Positions 23,084-34,735 of a DNA stretch of 64,000 nucleotides are shown here, piece after piece. The notes beneath the pieces were generated by a model. The model was not told the origin of the DNA. It ran no database searches and was given only the letters and a program-made list of their open reading frames with translations. Source of the stretch: Isoetes taiwanensis. Its lineage: Eukaryota > Streptophyta > Lycopodiopsida > Isoetales > Isoetaceae. The DNA is taken from assembly GCA_021234155.1 (NCBI GenBank), contig JAJEKV010000017.1, positions 1,605,467-1,669,466 of the forward strand. Reading direction: 5' to 3'. The position numbers and the translations under genes were made by a program. The first letter of the stretch is position 1, and each line of letters begins with the position of its first letter.

Positions 23084-23761
23084 GACTGCTGATGTGGCCA
23101 CGTCAGAAGTCCGCACACCCATGTCACGCATGACATGGCATGTATGCCAGACATTCATTAAGGCACTTTTTCGAGGTTCGAGGTTGCAGCCAGAAATAAC
23201 TGCACTCTTCCCCTTCATCAACCCTGACTGATTCATTCTCCTCTGTTTTGTCAAACTCCTTCGTCCTTTGTTTCTTCTGTTCCAGCTAGACGATCGACCG
23301 ACGAACATCTCTGCGTGTATTCTTATGACAGTCGCTTGGTCGACGTCGTGACGCATTCAGCGCCGAAGTTTTCCCACAGATTCAGTCCTCCAAAGGCCGC
23401 TATTATCTAATAAGAAAGTTAGGTTCTTTTTAGTAAGTTTTTAGCACTATTTTTACCACTGGTCTTGTTATTTCCATATGCTTTATTGTATTCTTACTTA
23501 ATTCTTCCTTTTATAGTATTTAGAGGATCTCACTATTCCATGATACAATTTCCAGCCCGACAAACCCCTATTCTCGATTTGCAAGTGCTTGTATAAGTAA
23601 GAAATCAGACGTGGAAGCTGCGTCTTCTTCCATCAAATCTTTCCTTATGTTATCTTATTTTATTCGAATCGTGGCAGCACCAGGATCATTATTTCTTTTT
23701 CTTTTTTTTTTTCTTGGGAGCCAGTTTTGTGCTCTTGTTTATATTATTTAATTAAATGCCT
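23084..23761. repeat. Block X, first copy of a tandemly duplicated segment
   Basis: This is nearly identical to 33833-34490: shared runs include GTCCGCACACCCA, CTGATTCATTCTCCTCTG and TTTTACCACTG, with only scattered substitutions and length change in a T-run. No gene is recognised; a minus frame (22988-23356) is basic and motif-free. It ends at TTAATTAAATGCCT, immediately left of the CATT insertion site. Confidence 0.9.
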
Positions 23762-23765
23762 CATT

Positions 23766-24876
23766 CCTAGGATGGGTCCTGAGATACAATCAAGTGGGGG
23801 AAGTGAAGTGGTGTTCTCATTGAGCTTTTGTAAAATCTTTTACATATTGTTCCCCTGTTAGGAGGATAGAAATCTGAAAAGATTGAAAATTGAACATGCT
23901 CTGAAACTAGACAATTTATCGAGAGCATGATAAAACTGAAGAGTACCAGATAAAGGATGATTGTCCACCACTTGGTATATATGCAAACGTGAAAACTGGC
24001 GACCGCTCCTCATCGGGATGAAAAACCCCGCCCTTTCGGGTCTTCAAGAAAAACCCTAATGTGCAAAATCTGTTAACGCTCTCGTTTAATGCCACTAGCG
24101 TACTAGCCAAAAATGAGTTGATGCAAACATGATGGCGCTGCCAACTGAGAGAACTGCAATGAAAAGTCTAAAAATGAGAACCACACGTTAGAAAGTTAGG
24201 AGGTTTAAGCCTGGGCACATGCCAAACTATAATCATATAGAAAGAATATAATAGCAATCGGAGGCTCCAGGGCCACGCCGAGAAAGAAACAACAGCCGAC
24301 CAATCGAGAACCATCGCGGAATGACCATCGCGAGAATGATTGGTGCTGCCTCGGAGGCTACAACGCCACGCCGAGAGAGAATTAAAAACAAGAATGCCTC
24401 GGAGGCTACAGTGACACGCCGAGAGAAATAAAAACATAAGAAGATATGCACTTACAAAGAAAAAAGAAAACATGGAGGATAGAGCGACCCGAGAAGTATA
24501 GAAAATAGATGGAAACTAAAGATGGTCAACCAAAGGAGGAGATGAGGGAAGCTAGACGGAACCAAAGAAAACACGAATAACTATTGTCTCAGAGGCGACA
24601 ATGCCACGGCGGAAAAGAAATGAATAATCAAACCTCAAGACCGCATTATTGAGTAAACAAAGATAAGTAAAATCCAACTATCCGAGTATAAAGCAATAGA
24701 ACCATCCAAGCCCATCACTGGGAAAGTTGAATAGAGCCAAAGCATGAAAAATAGGAAAGCTCAAGAGAACGCCGATAAGGAACAAGGGGAAACAAATGGG
24801 TATAAATAGGAGGGCATGATGATGGCATCCCCATCCAAGGAATGTCGGTTCTATTGCTGTCGCAATAGAACCGTGG
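23766..24876 (+). other. Short arm of two-armed element 1
   Basis: Homologous to 38583-39599: after the head both have AAGTGAAGTGGTGTTCTCAT, then AGAGCATGAT.AAACTGAAGA and GCTCCTCATCGGG. The middle carries a series of CTCGG...CCGAG hairpin units. No coding frame is visible. It ends with the shared tail. Confidence 0.75.
24258..24610 (+). ncRNA. Series of short stem-loop units in short arm 1
   Basis: Units near 24258-24283, 24350-24376, 24398-24424 and a decayed one near 24583 share the pattern CTCGGAGGCTACAACGCCAC followed by GCCGAG. The outer stem CTCGG/CCGAG and inner GGC/GCC could pair. Two units are 48 bp apart. Transcription is not shown; 'ncRNA' is the closest label for repeated structured units. 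Confidence 0.35.
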
Positions 24877-24880
24877 CATT
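24725..24880 (+). promoter_or_regulatory. Tail repeat with TATA box, copy 1a
   Basis: TTGAATAGAGCC to GTGGCATT. It contains TATAAATAGG at 24801-24810, then about 30 bp later the inverted words CCCATCCAAGGAATG and the GGTTCTATTGC hairpin. By position the TATA could drive transcription into the long arm. It is about 96 percent identical by eye to 32024-32178. Confidence 0.5.
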
Positions 24881-25265
24881 CCTAGGATGGGTCCTGAGAT
24901 ACAATCAAGTGGCCGATAGAAGAGGAACCTATCTCAACATTAAAGTGGCGAGCCATAATGAAAAGGATGGAGCTAAAGGAGCAAAAAGGCGGGTGAAAGA
25001 GCCAGATGGAACAAAGTGGCCAAAAAAGAAAAAAGGACACAAGAGCAACATAGATCAAGCAGAGTAGGAGAACCAAAGCCACTAAGGTTAAGAGATCAAT
25101 AAAGAGAAATTGGGACAGAAGACAAAGCAAACTAAAGAAGGGGGTGACCAAGGATGGAGCAACGTGAAAGGAATTCCAATACATAACAAATAAACCAAGG
25201 ATTAATAAATCAAGAGGCAAGTGAAGTCAAAGGGATAACTAGGAGAAAAGCAAGAAAATGCGGTG

Positions 25266-26432
25266 ATATGGTCTCCGCCCTTTCCCACATGCATCCCCTT
25301 TTCTCCACAAAGGGTGTTGGGGCTTGGGATCATGTGCGTGTGCTCTTCCAGCTAGATTATGCCCTCGGTTTATCACCACTCTCTCCTTTCTTGTGGGTTC
25401 CTCTACCCCTCACAAGACTTGCCCTTTGGTCGCCACCGCATGCTCTGACGCAGTTCCCTTTGGAGGCGAGGCCGCCAGGCTCACCTTGGAGGATTGGTAT
25501 TGGGGTGGTCAGCTAGCTTCATGGGAGTTCTTTCGAAGCTCGCCACCGAGAGGCATACCTGACCTGCTATCCGGGAACAAGTGGCGGGAGTATTCCACTA
25601 CACATACATATAGTCCCTCGTGATGATGTGGTGGTGCAGGTTTGGAAGGTTCATCCGGATGTTGTGTCTTCTTGTTTTGTGCGGTCTTGTTACCGGTGTC
25701 GGGCTATTCATGACACACTACCCCTTCGTGCAAGTGGTCTCGCAGCCTTCCGGGTTCTCGATGGCGCCGGTTTGGTCGTGGACATGGAGCTCACTTCCCC
25801 ACCGAAGGTTAGGGTGCTTCGCGGCAGGTGGTGCACCGCCAGATCAGGTGAATGCCCTTTGTGAGTCGATGATGGCCGGTGTGAGCCCTCGCCTTGTTGT
25901 GGCCTTCATCGTGAGACTGTGGAGCATTGTCTAGTTTTATGCCCTCACTTGCGTTGCTTTGGGATTGGGTTAGGCCTCGCTTCGTGTGAGATTGACTCAG
26001 CCGCCAGCTTGCCGCATGTGTATCCTGGTGCTTGGCCGCTGCTATGCAGCAAGCCTTGCATCCGGTGCGTGGCTTGGTTGGTGTGGCTGATTTGGAAGCG
26101 CGGGCTGTTGTGGATCTTCGGGGGATTCAAGAGGCCGCAGCCTCTCCGATTCCTCGACTCGTACAAGCTATTTCAAAGCTTTCGGTGTTCCCGGATTGGT
26201 AGAGCGAAGTTTGCCATTTGGCGGACTTCTTGGTCTGTTGTAGATGGTGATGGTCGGCTTTGTACAGCAAAGAGAGTTGCAGTTTTTCCGTGGAGTGTGT
26301 TGTGGAGTGTCGAGGTATCGGGCTGCCTCTTTGGGGGTGATTCTCCTTCCTCCTCACTTGCTTTGTAACATTACCATTCTTTTAATATATTGACGACACA
26401 GTTCTTCAAAAAAAAAAAAAAAAAAAAAAAAA
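25266..26432 (+). mobile_element. 5'-truncated LINE inserted in the long arm
   Basis: This stretch is GC-richer than the surrounding purine-rich DNA and ends in 25 A (26408-26432). Frames carry the C-terminal LINE pattern: VWKVHPDVV and LPLRASGLAAF (25640-25750), the zf-RVT motif CCGLHRETVEHCLVLCPHL (near 25895-25950, across a shift), then WLVWLIWKRG (near 26070). Frameshifts and stops break it. Its 3' end differs from that of the LINE at 3362-9042, so it is another family. No convincing target duplication was seen. Confidence 0.85.
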
Positions 26433-29400
26433 GCGCACGTGAGTAGGAGCCAAATGGAGAGGCAAGAGGATGAGAAGAACCAAGCCAAACAGAACTGAAA
26501 ATGGAACCATGCATACGGAGGTAAGAAAAATCCTAGCCAACAAGAAATGAGCTAGATGGGACTAGAAGGGCAAAAGTCACACGTAGAATGCAATATTTGA
26601 AGAATTGTGATAAACAAAGTAATAGGTGTGGACTGAAGAAAACATGCGGTCTCAGATATGCTAACGGGAACAGTGGACTAACAGGTACCAATGAACATAA
26701 GGAACTAGATGACGACATGGAGTAAAGGGAACAACTGACTACACACTACAATACTATAAAGGGATCTATATAGCATCCTATAAACTTAAATTAAAGTATT
26801 GAACTTGGAAACACTACATAATATGCATAACAATGAATACCTCAAGAACAACAGAGGTGAAAGAAGACATAGGCCAAAACCGCTAGAGAGCTCAAAATCA
26901 ACAATGCAGAGTGTATCAAGAATAAAGGGACAATGGAAAAAACAGGTCAATTCGAGTATAAAGGAGTAGCATAAGGAAAGCAAGAAGACTAGATGAAAAT
27001 GTTAAGAAAAACAAAACGAGAAAAGGAGCCAAGCAGGAAGATGGAGGAGCGCAAGCATGTATGAATGGAAAGCAGAAGCAAGGGGAATGGAGGGAAAAGA
27101 GCCATGGAGGCAAAAGAGCCGAAAGAGCCAAAATAAAGCCGATGAAAAGGAAACCAGCGAAGGAAAAGAAAAAATAGCGTAGGATAAACGAGCAAATGGA
27201 TAAAATGACAACAAATAGGCCATAAAGAATGTCAGAATAAAGAAATAATGGTAGCAGCGAATGAAGCAGACAACTAGAACACGAAGTAAAAGATGGAATG
27301 GAGGAAATCATAGAAGAAAAATAGACACAACCTAAAACAATCAATAGAAACAAAGTAAGAACAAATAGCAACTAATGAATTATGTGACGTCGAGGAATCC
27401 ATCAAATTGATGCAAACAAAGGAAAAGAGCTCTGCAAGATAAAACATGGTCCCATGCATTCTATTTATCAACTATGCATCGAATAGTAAAACATGCAACA
27501 GATCATATGAACTATGTGAAGCAAGAACCACAAGTGATCCATGTAAAACAGGACCAATATATAACTATAAAGAATGGGACCAAATACAGGCGATAATAAA
27601 TGAGCCACATAAAGGGGAATCACCTCCTAGGATGGAACCAATATACTATTGCCCACAACAATACTACGTTCAAACATAGATTCAAACAACTATACAAATT
27701 GTACCTAAGACAAAAAATCTACCAAACCTGATGGAAAAAACGAAAAGACTTCCAAGTGGCAATGTGAAATACGTCAGCGCAAACAACCTGATATGGGATA
27801 GAAAGGCAAAATCCATTAAGCACAGACGATTGATGGCAAGCCGCAAAAATAGTGATGGAACCAGTGAAGCAAGACAAAAGGAATGAAGAGATGGAAAGGA
27901 AAGAAAAGCATGAAACAGATGGAAGAACTTTGAAAAGTACGCAGAATGGAGAAAGAAAAACTATTATGAAATAAGAGAAAGCGAACCAATATCTGCAAAT
28001 CCAGATTAGTAATCTGAATTCTATAATCCTTGAGAATAAGGGACACAAATTAAATGAGATGTAATAATCATGTTGGTCATAATGTGCTAGGCAAGCATCA
28101 AGGAAACCCCAGCATAGCCTTCATGTTGAACATAACATCAAAATGCAAAAGAGAGACAAAGAACAAAAGGTGTAGAAGGAACAAATGAGAGTAGGCAGAG
28201 TAAAGCAAGAGGACCACTCGAGCTAAAGGCAACAACATGATTAAACTGATGCCAGACATGGGAGAGCTAGAAATAAATCGGTTGAAACAAATAGAAGAAC
28301 TGAGAGCAATGAAAGTAGCTACAAATACCGACGGAAAAGAGTAACGAAAATAAAGGCATAAAGTACTTGGCAAAATAATTAAAGGAACTAAAAAAGAAAC
28401 GGACTCATAGAATCCAAAGTAACTGAATGGTGGCATCAAGAAACAAAACGGAGCAACGTAGAGCAAAAGAACAACTGCCACCAAGGGACTAAACGTAGCA
28501 ATGGGATGTAAATTAAGTTGAGTGAAGCAACTAGAGCAAATGTATATGACCAAACATGTCTCAATATACCATGAAGAATGTTAGAAACAATTTCCTATAG
28601 GACGATGCAGGCCATCAGATTAATTTACATGCCAAACGTCAAAACTAAAAGCCTCCACAAAATTGACAAGGTTTGAAAATCAGAATCTAACCAAAGACCT
28701 AAGGGAACTACATGATAGAAGTCAGAAGACCACCTAAGCAAGACATGATATCATCCCAGATAAATAATGTGAGCTAGATGCAGTAAAACGTAAATAGAGC
28801 CCAAAAAAAGATAGGGGAAAATGAACCTATGGACATAAAATATATGTATGGGTCCATATTAAAACCTGATGATCACTTGGTAAACTAAAGTTATAAAAAT
28901 AATGAGAAAATGAACTATGAAAAAATGAATCTACGAATGCCGAATCGAAAAGTACCATTGAACTTGGAAAAACAAAAAATGACCTACAAAAAATGGATAT
29001 GAATGCACACATCAAATAGGAAATTCGGCGAATAGGAGAGAATGACCTTAGGAAGAAATGACTAGTGGAGTACCACCTAAATGCATTCTTATGAGTATGA
29101 AAAAGCGACATAGAGAAAGTTGATAGGGGAAAACGAACTTATGGCTATAAAAAAAAGTATGCGACCCTAAACAGTGATGATTATTGGATAGACAAAACAT
29201 TAAAAACCAACATGCACGTAACAAAAACATGCTGGCTCAAAAGAATAAGAGAAAAATGAACTTTGAAGGAAAAGACAATAACGGATGCATTGAAGAAGGA
29301 CAAACATGAACCACTTAGAAAGGGCAATTGAACTACGAATATGGATATGGAAGGACCATCGAAAAGAAAAAAGAAAGAAAATAATTCACAATGGTGCACC

Positions 29401-31560
29401 AGCGAAGAATTGAAGCTGTAGCATGGGCCACATAGCCCAATGGTCTACCTTGGTGTTGCAATCGCAATCGTTGTGCAAATGAAGTGTAGAATCTCGCTTC
29501 CCCAAACACGAACCCGGACTTGAACCCCAAAGCACTGCTTCAATAACAAAGGACTCTTTTAGATGAAAGTAATCAAATCCAAATACCATGTCTGTCGCAA
29601 CCAAGGTCCAACATTCCACGGACGGCATAAACTAGGTTCACGCTCCAAGCAAAATAACGAGATCAGAACCTCAAGCCATATGGCCCCTGTGGAAAGTAAG
29701 TCGAGCGAACCCCCGACTTAACGTCCCTTGCTCTGGCCTAAAGGTCACCTACCAAGCTAGGTGGAAAATAAATGTACAACATAGAACCAACAGAGTTAGG
29801 AAATGTAGGTGATTCCTCTAAGCCGCTTACATCACCCGACAAAAATGAAAAAGGTTAGAGAGGAAACTCAGAGTGAAGAGTGATCGTGAAATTTCTCTAA
29901 TCAAAAAATTTCCATCCAAACCATAGAACAATGAACAAGTCACAAATAATAGTAATAGATGTGCAAAGGAAAAACAATTTCTAGGACGGGATACAAACAA
30001 GTGGCCACAATATCCAGAGTAATAAGACACAAACAACTTGTAACGTGGAATCCTACTAGAAGTATAGCTTAACAAAAGTATCCAAGCCATAGGGAGTCCT
30101 AGAAAGTAAACGACATAAAGGAAAAAAGACATAGAAAATTGATATCAAACGATCTATAACCGAAGAAACGAGAAGAGTGAACCAAGACTAAGAAGCATAA
30201 TAACTTAAAAAAGAGATGACCCACGACAGAAAAACGTAAACCTATGGGAAAGGCATAAACCAACAGAAGCATGTGTAACCATCGGGCAAGCTAAAAGAAC
30301 GAAAATACAAAATCTTATGTCTATATATATTATTATGAATCTTACAGAAATAAAACTCATGTATACACGATTAAAACCAGCTTATGCAAATAGGGCAAAA
30401 ATACCTTACTAGCGGTGCTACAAAATACAACCATGTCCCTTCGAAAGCTAAACGAACCATACATGGGCAAACCGTAGAAAAAAGGAGAATGAGGAAAGCA
30501 TAGAAACAAGGAGAGATGGGAAACCATATGAAATAAAAAACACCTATCACATGAAAAAAGGGGGACAAACCTATATTATGTCCACAACGAACAAGCAGGA
30601 GAAAAATAAAAAGGAAAATGACGAAACCATAGAAACTCGAACTAGAGAAGGGCAACCATAGGAACAAACACCAAAACGTGGAAAACAACAGAGCAAACAG
30701 AAACTCTATCCTACCAACTTCAAGAAACGAATTAACTTTAACCTGAAAACCCGTTACGTTATGAAACACAAAGCTTGAAAATGCCGAACAACGAAGCAAC
30801 AAAACTAAAGAAGCAATGAAAATTTAGTAGAGGAAAGAAATCACTATGAGAAACCACTCGAATACTCTGGGATAAGCAAAAACACGCTATGGCTACGGGG
30901 AAAGCAACATAATAAAAAACAATAAGAAACAATAAAAAACAAAGGAGCAAATCCAATAAACGAAGAAGACCATAGGGGACAAGAACCATGGAAAATTATA
31001 ATTTAAAAAAGAGGGGCATAAAAACAACAGAAAACTTAAAAATGGGGCACCGACACCCGGTATCCCACCCTCAAGCAACTGCGGCAGAGATCGAGGCTGA
31101 GGCGGTTGCAGCCCCCGCCAGGAAAATTTTGCCAGGGATGATGATCGAACAAGATGCTGGATCTATGGGATCGGATCAGGATGGAGTAGATGTGAGTAGA
31201 CTTGGACAACCGAAAAAACAAACAGGGACCTGGCTATGGAGGCAGAAAGCAAGGCATGGAAGCAGGCAAATCCGGAAAACATAAACTAGAAAAAGGGATC
31301 GGATCTAAGGAAGCAGATGACTTTAAGAAAAGGCTGAAGAAAACCTTCACGAAAATGATGCAAAGACAGCAGAAGCTTAGCCCTTTTGCCAGAGTATCCT
31401 GCAGAGGGCAACGCCGAAAAGTGATGATTTCATAACAAAAAAGCATGAAGAAGCCCGAACTAACAACGGAAGAGAAACCAGAGGCTACATCTAGGAAGGG
31501 CGGTTCACCTCAGGCAAAGGAAGGCACAAAAAAGGAAGAGGGCAGGGAAAGAAATGCAAA
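26433..31560 (+). other. Purine-rich non-coding body of long arm 1
   Basis: The plus strand is dominated by A and G with few T for about 5 kb, and no plus-strand frame of note exists. The many minus-strand frames are hydrophobic F/L/S-rich strings that follow from a T/C-rich strand, not genes. Head-like words recur inside (TCCTAGGATGG at 27625 and TTCTAGGACGGGATAC near 29979), hinting that the body is built from decayed units. A GC-richer patch with CACCCGGTATCCC at about 31040-31200 has a weak counterpart near 44210. Confidence 0.7.
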
Positions 31561-31683
31561 GCCACAATAAACCGCCACAAAGAAACCATCGGGATCCATA
31601 TGCATCCAAGCAAACAACTGAAAGACATCCAGATGCATCCCAAAAAACCAGAAAAAGAGAATCATATGCAGCCAGTAATCGAA

Positions 31684-31860
31684 AATACCAGAGGAAGAGA
31701 TCCAGAGGCATCGAAACAACTGAATACCAGAGAAAGAGATCCAGAGGCATCAAGCATCGGAACAACTGAATACCAGAGAAAGAGATCCAGAGGCATCAAG
31801 CAACCAAATCCTAGAGAAAGAAATTTGGAGGCATCCATGCATCCAATAAAACCAGAGAAA
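31684..31860 (+). repeat. Tandem repeat near the end of long arm 1 (period about 40-50 bp)
   Basis: ACCAGAGAAAGAGATCCAGA followed by GGCATC recurs at about 31684, 31719 and 31768, with decayed copies near 31809 and 31849. Unit lengths vary. Confidence 0.85.
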
Positions 31861-32023
31861 GATAAACTAACCGACTCACAGATCTTCAGAACCAGCCGTT
31901 TTGTAACTTCACGACACCTCTAAGCCAGTATACGCCAGAGGCACCAATCGTCCTGCAGCAATCCAACTGGTAGAAAATAGACATTGAGTGGGAATGTATG
32001 TAGTGAAAGGGTGAGCATGGGAA

Positions 32024-32178
32024 GTTGAATAGAGCCAAAGCATGAAAAATAGGAAAGCTCAAGAGAACGCCGATGAGGAACAAGGGGGAACAAATGGGTA
32101 TAAATAGGAGGGCATGATGAGGGCGTCCCCATCCAAGGAATGTCGGTTCTATTGCTATCGCAATAGAACCATGGCATT
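32024..32178 (+). promoter_or_regulatory. Tail repeat with TATA box, copy 1b (element end)
   Basis: Direct repeat of 24725-24880 with about six differences, including TATAAATAGG near 32100 and the terminal GGTTCTATTGC TATC GCAATAGAACC hairpin. It ends at GG before CATT. Confidence 0.6.
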
Positions 32179-32430
32179 GTTGCCATTTGATCATAACTGC
32201 GAATAGAGCCAAGCAACCGAAATAGGAATCCTCCAAAGACAAGTGATAGAAGGAAAAAGTTGCAGAGGAAGCATGTACACAAAAGAAACAACTATGAATG
32301 TTTCATTGCACAGAGCATTTCTAATACATAATTGAACTGTGAAGATGTTAGGTAGTTTAGAGCATTGCACAGACCTTTCTAACACATAATACATCCTCTC
32401 TTGCAGGAAAGGTGCAGTCTATATACCTCA
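32179..32430. repeat. Block Z, first copy
   Basis: Repeated at about 34495-34735: TTGCCATTTGATCATAACTG, AGGAATCCTCCAAAGACA and TTGCAGGAAAGGTGCAGTCT occur in both. It is the right flank of the insertion and joins directly to block X in the second copy. Confidence 0.9.
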
Positions 32431-33832
32431 CCACTCAAGCGAAATGAAACTCCTCGCCCAAGCACTCAGAAGTACTCTCTATTCCTACGGGAGAGTACTT
32501 CCTCGAGTGTCGGGTCACGGTGAATAGGGAAAGTACTTCCTGGAGTGCTGGCTCGCTGAGAATAGGGAGAGTACTTCTCGAGGCCGGGCCGAGGGATTCT
32601 AATTTGAGAGAGATTGCCCTCAGCCAGCCAACATTCCTATTCTCGACTCGCTATTCTCGACTCATGAGTCAAGAATGCCTCAGCCAGCCAACACTCCTAT
32701 TCTCGACATGCGAGTCGAGAATGCCTCGGCCAGCCAACGCTAGTCTACTACCCCTGTTCTTGACACACGAGTCGAGAATGCAGCCATCCAGATTGAATCC
32801 ATCTACTCCAATGCCTTTGAGGATAGGGGCTCAGTCTTGGTGGTCACATACTAGACACGCAAGTCGAGAGGACCATAAGGAGGGCTGGGGGATTTCCCGA
32901 ATGCCTTAACCTGCCCAAGCTCTAATGCATTCTTCAGTGTCGAGTCGTAGGTGCCTCTATCCAGTCAGAGCCATTCTCCTTCGAACCATCTTCCTCGAAT
33001 ATTGCGAAGGGAAGGGGCTCAGGCTGGGTAGAGGCCTCTGCGACTAATCACATGGGAATGCATTTGAACTGCATCCCTAAGGAGGGCTGGGGGCTTTCTC
33101 GACTCGTGAGTCGAGAAGCCCCTTGAGTCTTACACACAGCAATGCAGACTCCTTATCCCACATCCGCCCTTGACCTGCCCAAGCTCTAGTGCATTCTCCA
33201 TTAATGAGCCGCGTGCCTCGGATCGGTCGAGCCACTCTTCTTCTTCGAACCATCTTCCTCGAATATCGCGAAGGGAAGGGGCTCGGTCTGGGTGGAGGCC
33301 TCTGCGACTAATAATAGGGGAATGCATTTGAACTGCATCCCTAAGGAGGGCTGGGGGCTTTCTCGACTTGCGAGTCGAGAAGCCCCTTGATTCTTACACA
33401 CAGCAATGCGGACTCCTTATCCCACATCCGCCTTTGACCTGCCCAAGCTCTAGTGCATTCTCGATTAATGAAATTAGTGCCTCGACCCAGTCGAGCCACT
33501 CTTCTTCGAACCATCTTCCTCGAATATCGCAAAGGGAAGGGGCTCGGACTGGGTGGATGCCTCTGCGACTAACCACAGGGGAATGCATTTGAACTGCATC
33601 CCTAAGGATGACTGGGGCCTTTCTCGACTCACGAGTCGAGAAGCCCCTTGAATCTTACACAACAGCTATGCGGAGTCCTTATCCCATATCTGCCCTTGAC
33701 CTGCCCAAGCTCTAGTGCATTCTCCAGTTTCGAGTCGCAGGTGCCTCTAGTCAGTCTGAGCCACTCTCCTTCGAACCATCTTCCTCGAATATTGCGAAAG
33801 GGAGGGGCTCGGATTGGGTGGAGGCCACTTCA
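32431..33832. repeat. Palindrome-rich satellite, array 1
   Basis: The first part (32620-32790) has units of about 45-55 bp around palindromes of the type TATTCTCGACTC...GAGTCGAGAATG. From about 32930 a unit of about 263 bp repeats: AGCTCTAGTGCATTCTCC, CTTCGAACCATCTTCCTCGA, GGGGAATGCATTTGAACTGC and GGGGGCTTTCTCGACT...GAGTCGAGAAGCCCC at 33091, 33358 and 33618. No gene is seen. Confidence 0.92.
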
Positions 33833-34490
33833 GTAGTCCGCACACCCACGTCACACATGACATGGCCTGTATGCCAGACATTCATTAAGGCACTTTTGCG
33901 AGGCTCGAGGTTGCTGTCAGAAGTAACTGCACTCTTCCCCTTCGTCGACCCCGACTGATTCATTCTCCTCTGTTTTGTCAAACTCCTTCGTCCTTTGTTT
34001 CTTCTGTTCCAGCTAGACGATTGACCGACGAACATCTCTGCGTGTATTCTTATGACAGTCACTTGGTCGACGGATCGTGACGCATTCAGCGCCGAAGTTT
34101 TCGCACAGATTCAGTCCTCCAAAGGCCGCTATTATCTAATAAGAAAGTTAGGTTCTTTTTAGTAAGTTTTTAGCACTATTTTTACCACTGATCTTGTTAT
34201 TTCCATATGCTTTATTGTATTCTTACTTAATTCTTCCTTTTATAGTGTTTAGAGGATCTCACTATTCCATGATACAATTTCCAGCCCGACAAACCCCTAT
34301 TCTCGATTTGCAAGTGCTTGTGTAAGTAAGGAATTAGACATGGAAGCTGCGTCTTCTTCCATCAAATCTTTCCTTATGTTATCTTATTTTATTCAGATCT
34401 TGGCAGCACCAGGATCATTATTTTTTTTTTTTTTTTTTTTTTTTTTGGAAGCCAGTTCCGTGCTCTTTGTTTATATTATTTAATTGAATG
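33833..34490. repeat. Block X, second copy
   Basis: Near-identical to 23100-23761; the T-run near 34422 is longer here. It ends TTAATTGAATGCCT and runs into CACTGTTGCC, the uninterrupted version of the insertion site at 23762/32178. Confidence 0.9.
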
Positions 34491-34735
34491 CCTCACTGTT
34501 GCCATTTAATCATAACTGCGAATAGAGACAAGCAACCGAAATAGGAATCCTCCAAAGACAGGTGATAGAAGGAAAAAACTACAGAGGAAGCATGTACACA
34601 AAAGAAACAACTATGAATGTTTCATTGCACAGAGCATTTCTAATACATAATTGAACTGTGAAGATGTTAGAGCATTGCACAGACCTTTCTAACACATAAT
34701 AGATCCTCCCTTGCAGGAAAGGTGCAGTCTACACC
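34491..34735. repeat. Block Z, second copy
   Basis: Matches 32179-32430, apart from a short deletion after GATGTTAG. It is followed by the second satellite array. Confidence 0.9.

Larger units (their letters stand above)
23762..32178 (+). mobile_element. CATT-flanked two-armed element, copy 1 (8.4 kb)
   Basis: CATT stands at 23762-23765, 24877-24880 and 32175-32178. Between the first two is a short arm (23766-24876); between the last two is a long arm (24881-32174). Both arms start with the head CCTAGGATGGGTCCTGAGAT and end with a tail of about 155 bp containing TATAAATAGG and the hairpin GGTTCTATTGC/GCAATAGAACC. In the duplicated copy of the target (34485-34500) block X runs straight into block Z with CACT at the same point, so the whole pair is an insertion. 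No coding sequence is seen except a LINE fragment. It fits no class I know. Confidence 0.75.

Noticed and set aside
23766-24876. Helitron as the class of the CATT elements because of the terminal hairpin
   Set aside because: The end is GTGG, not CTRR, and a 4-bp duplication is present, which Helitrons do not make.
29405-29560. tRNA-like stretch with TAGCCCAATGG (A-box-like) and, on the other strand, GGTTCAAGTCC (B-box-like)
   Set aside because: The two boxes are on opposite strands and no cloverleaf can be drawn; at most a decayed SINE, not a tRNA gene.
26533-30989. Many minus-strand frames of 60-150 codons rich in F, L, S, C, looking like membrane proteins
   Set aside because: They arise because the minus strand is T/C-rich; they overlap in several frames, have no motif and no conserved start, and are absent as a set from the second element copy.
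24725-32178. Ordinary LTR retrotransposon with 155-bp LTRs
   Set aside because: No TG...CA ends, no tRNA-like primer site or gag/pol, and part of the insertion lies outside the first repeat.
32431-33832. CRISPR-like array, because of regularly spaced palindromes
   Set aside because: Spacers are themselves repeated, there are no associated genes, and the genome is a plant's.
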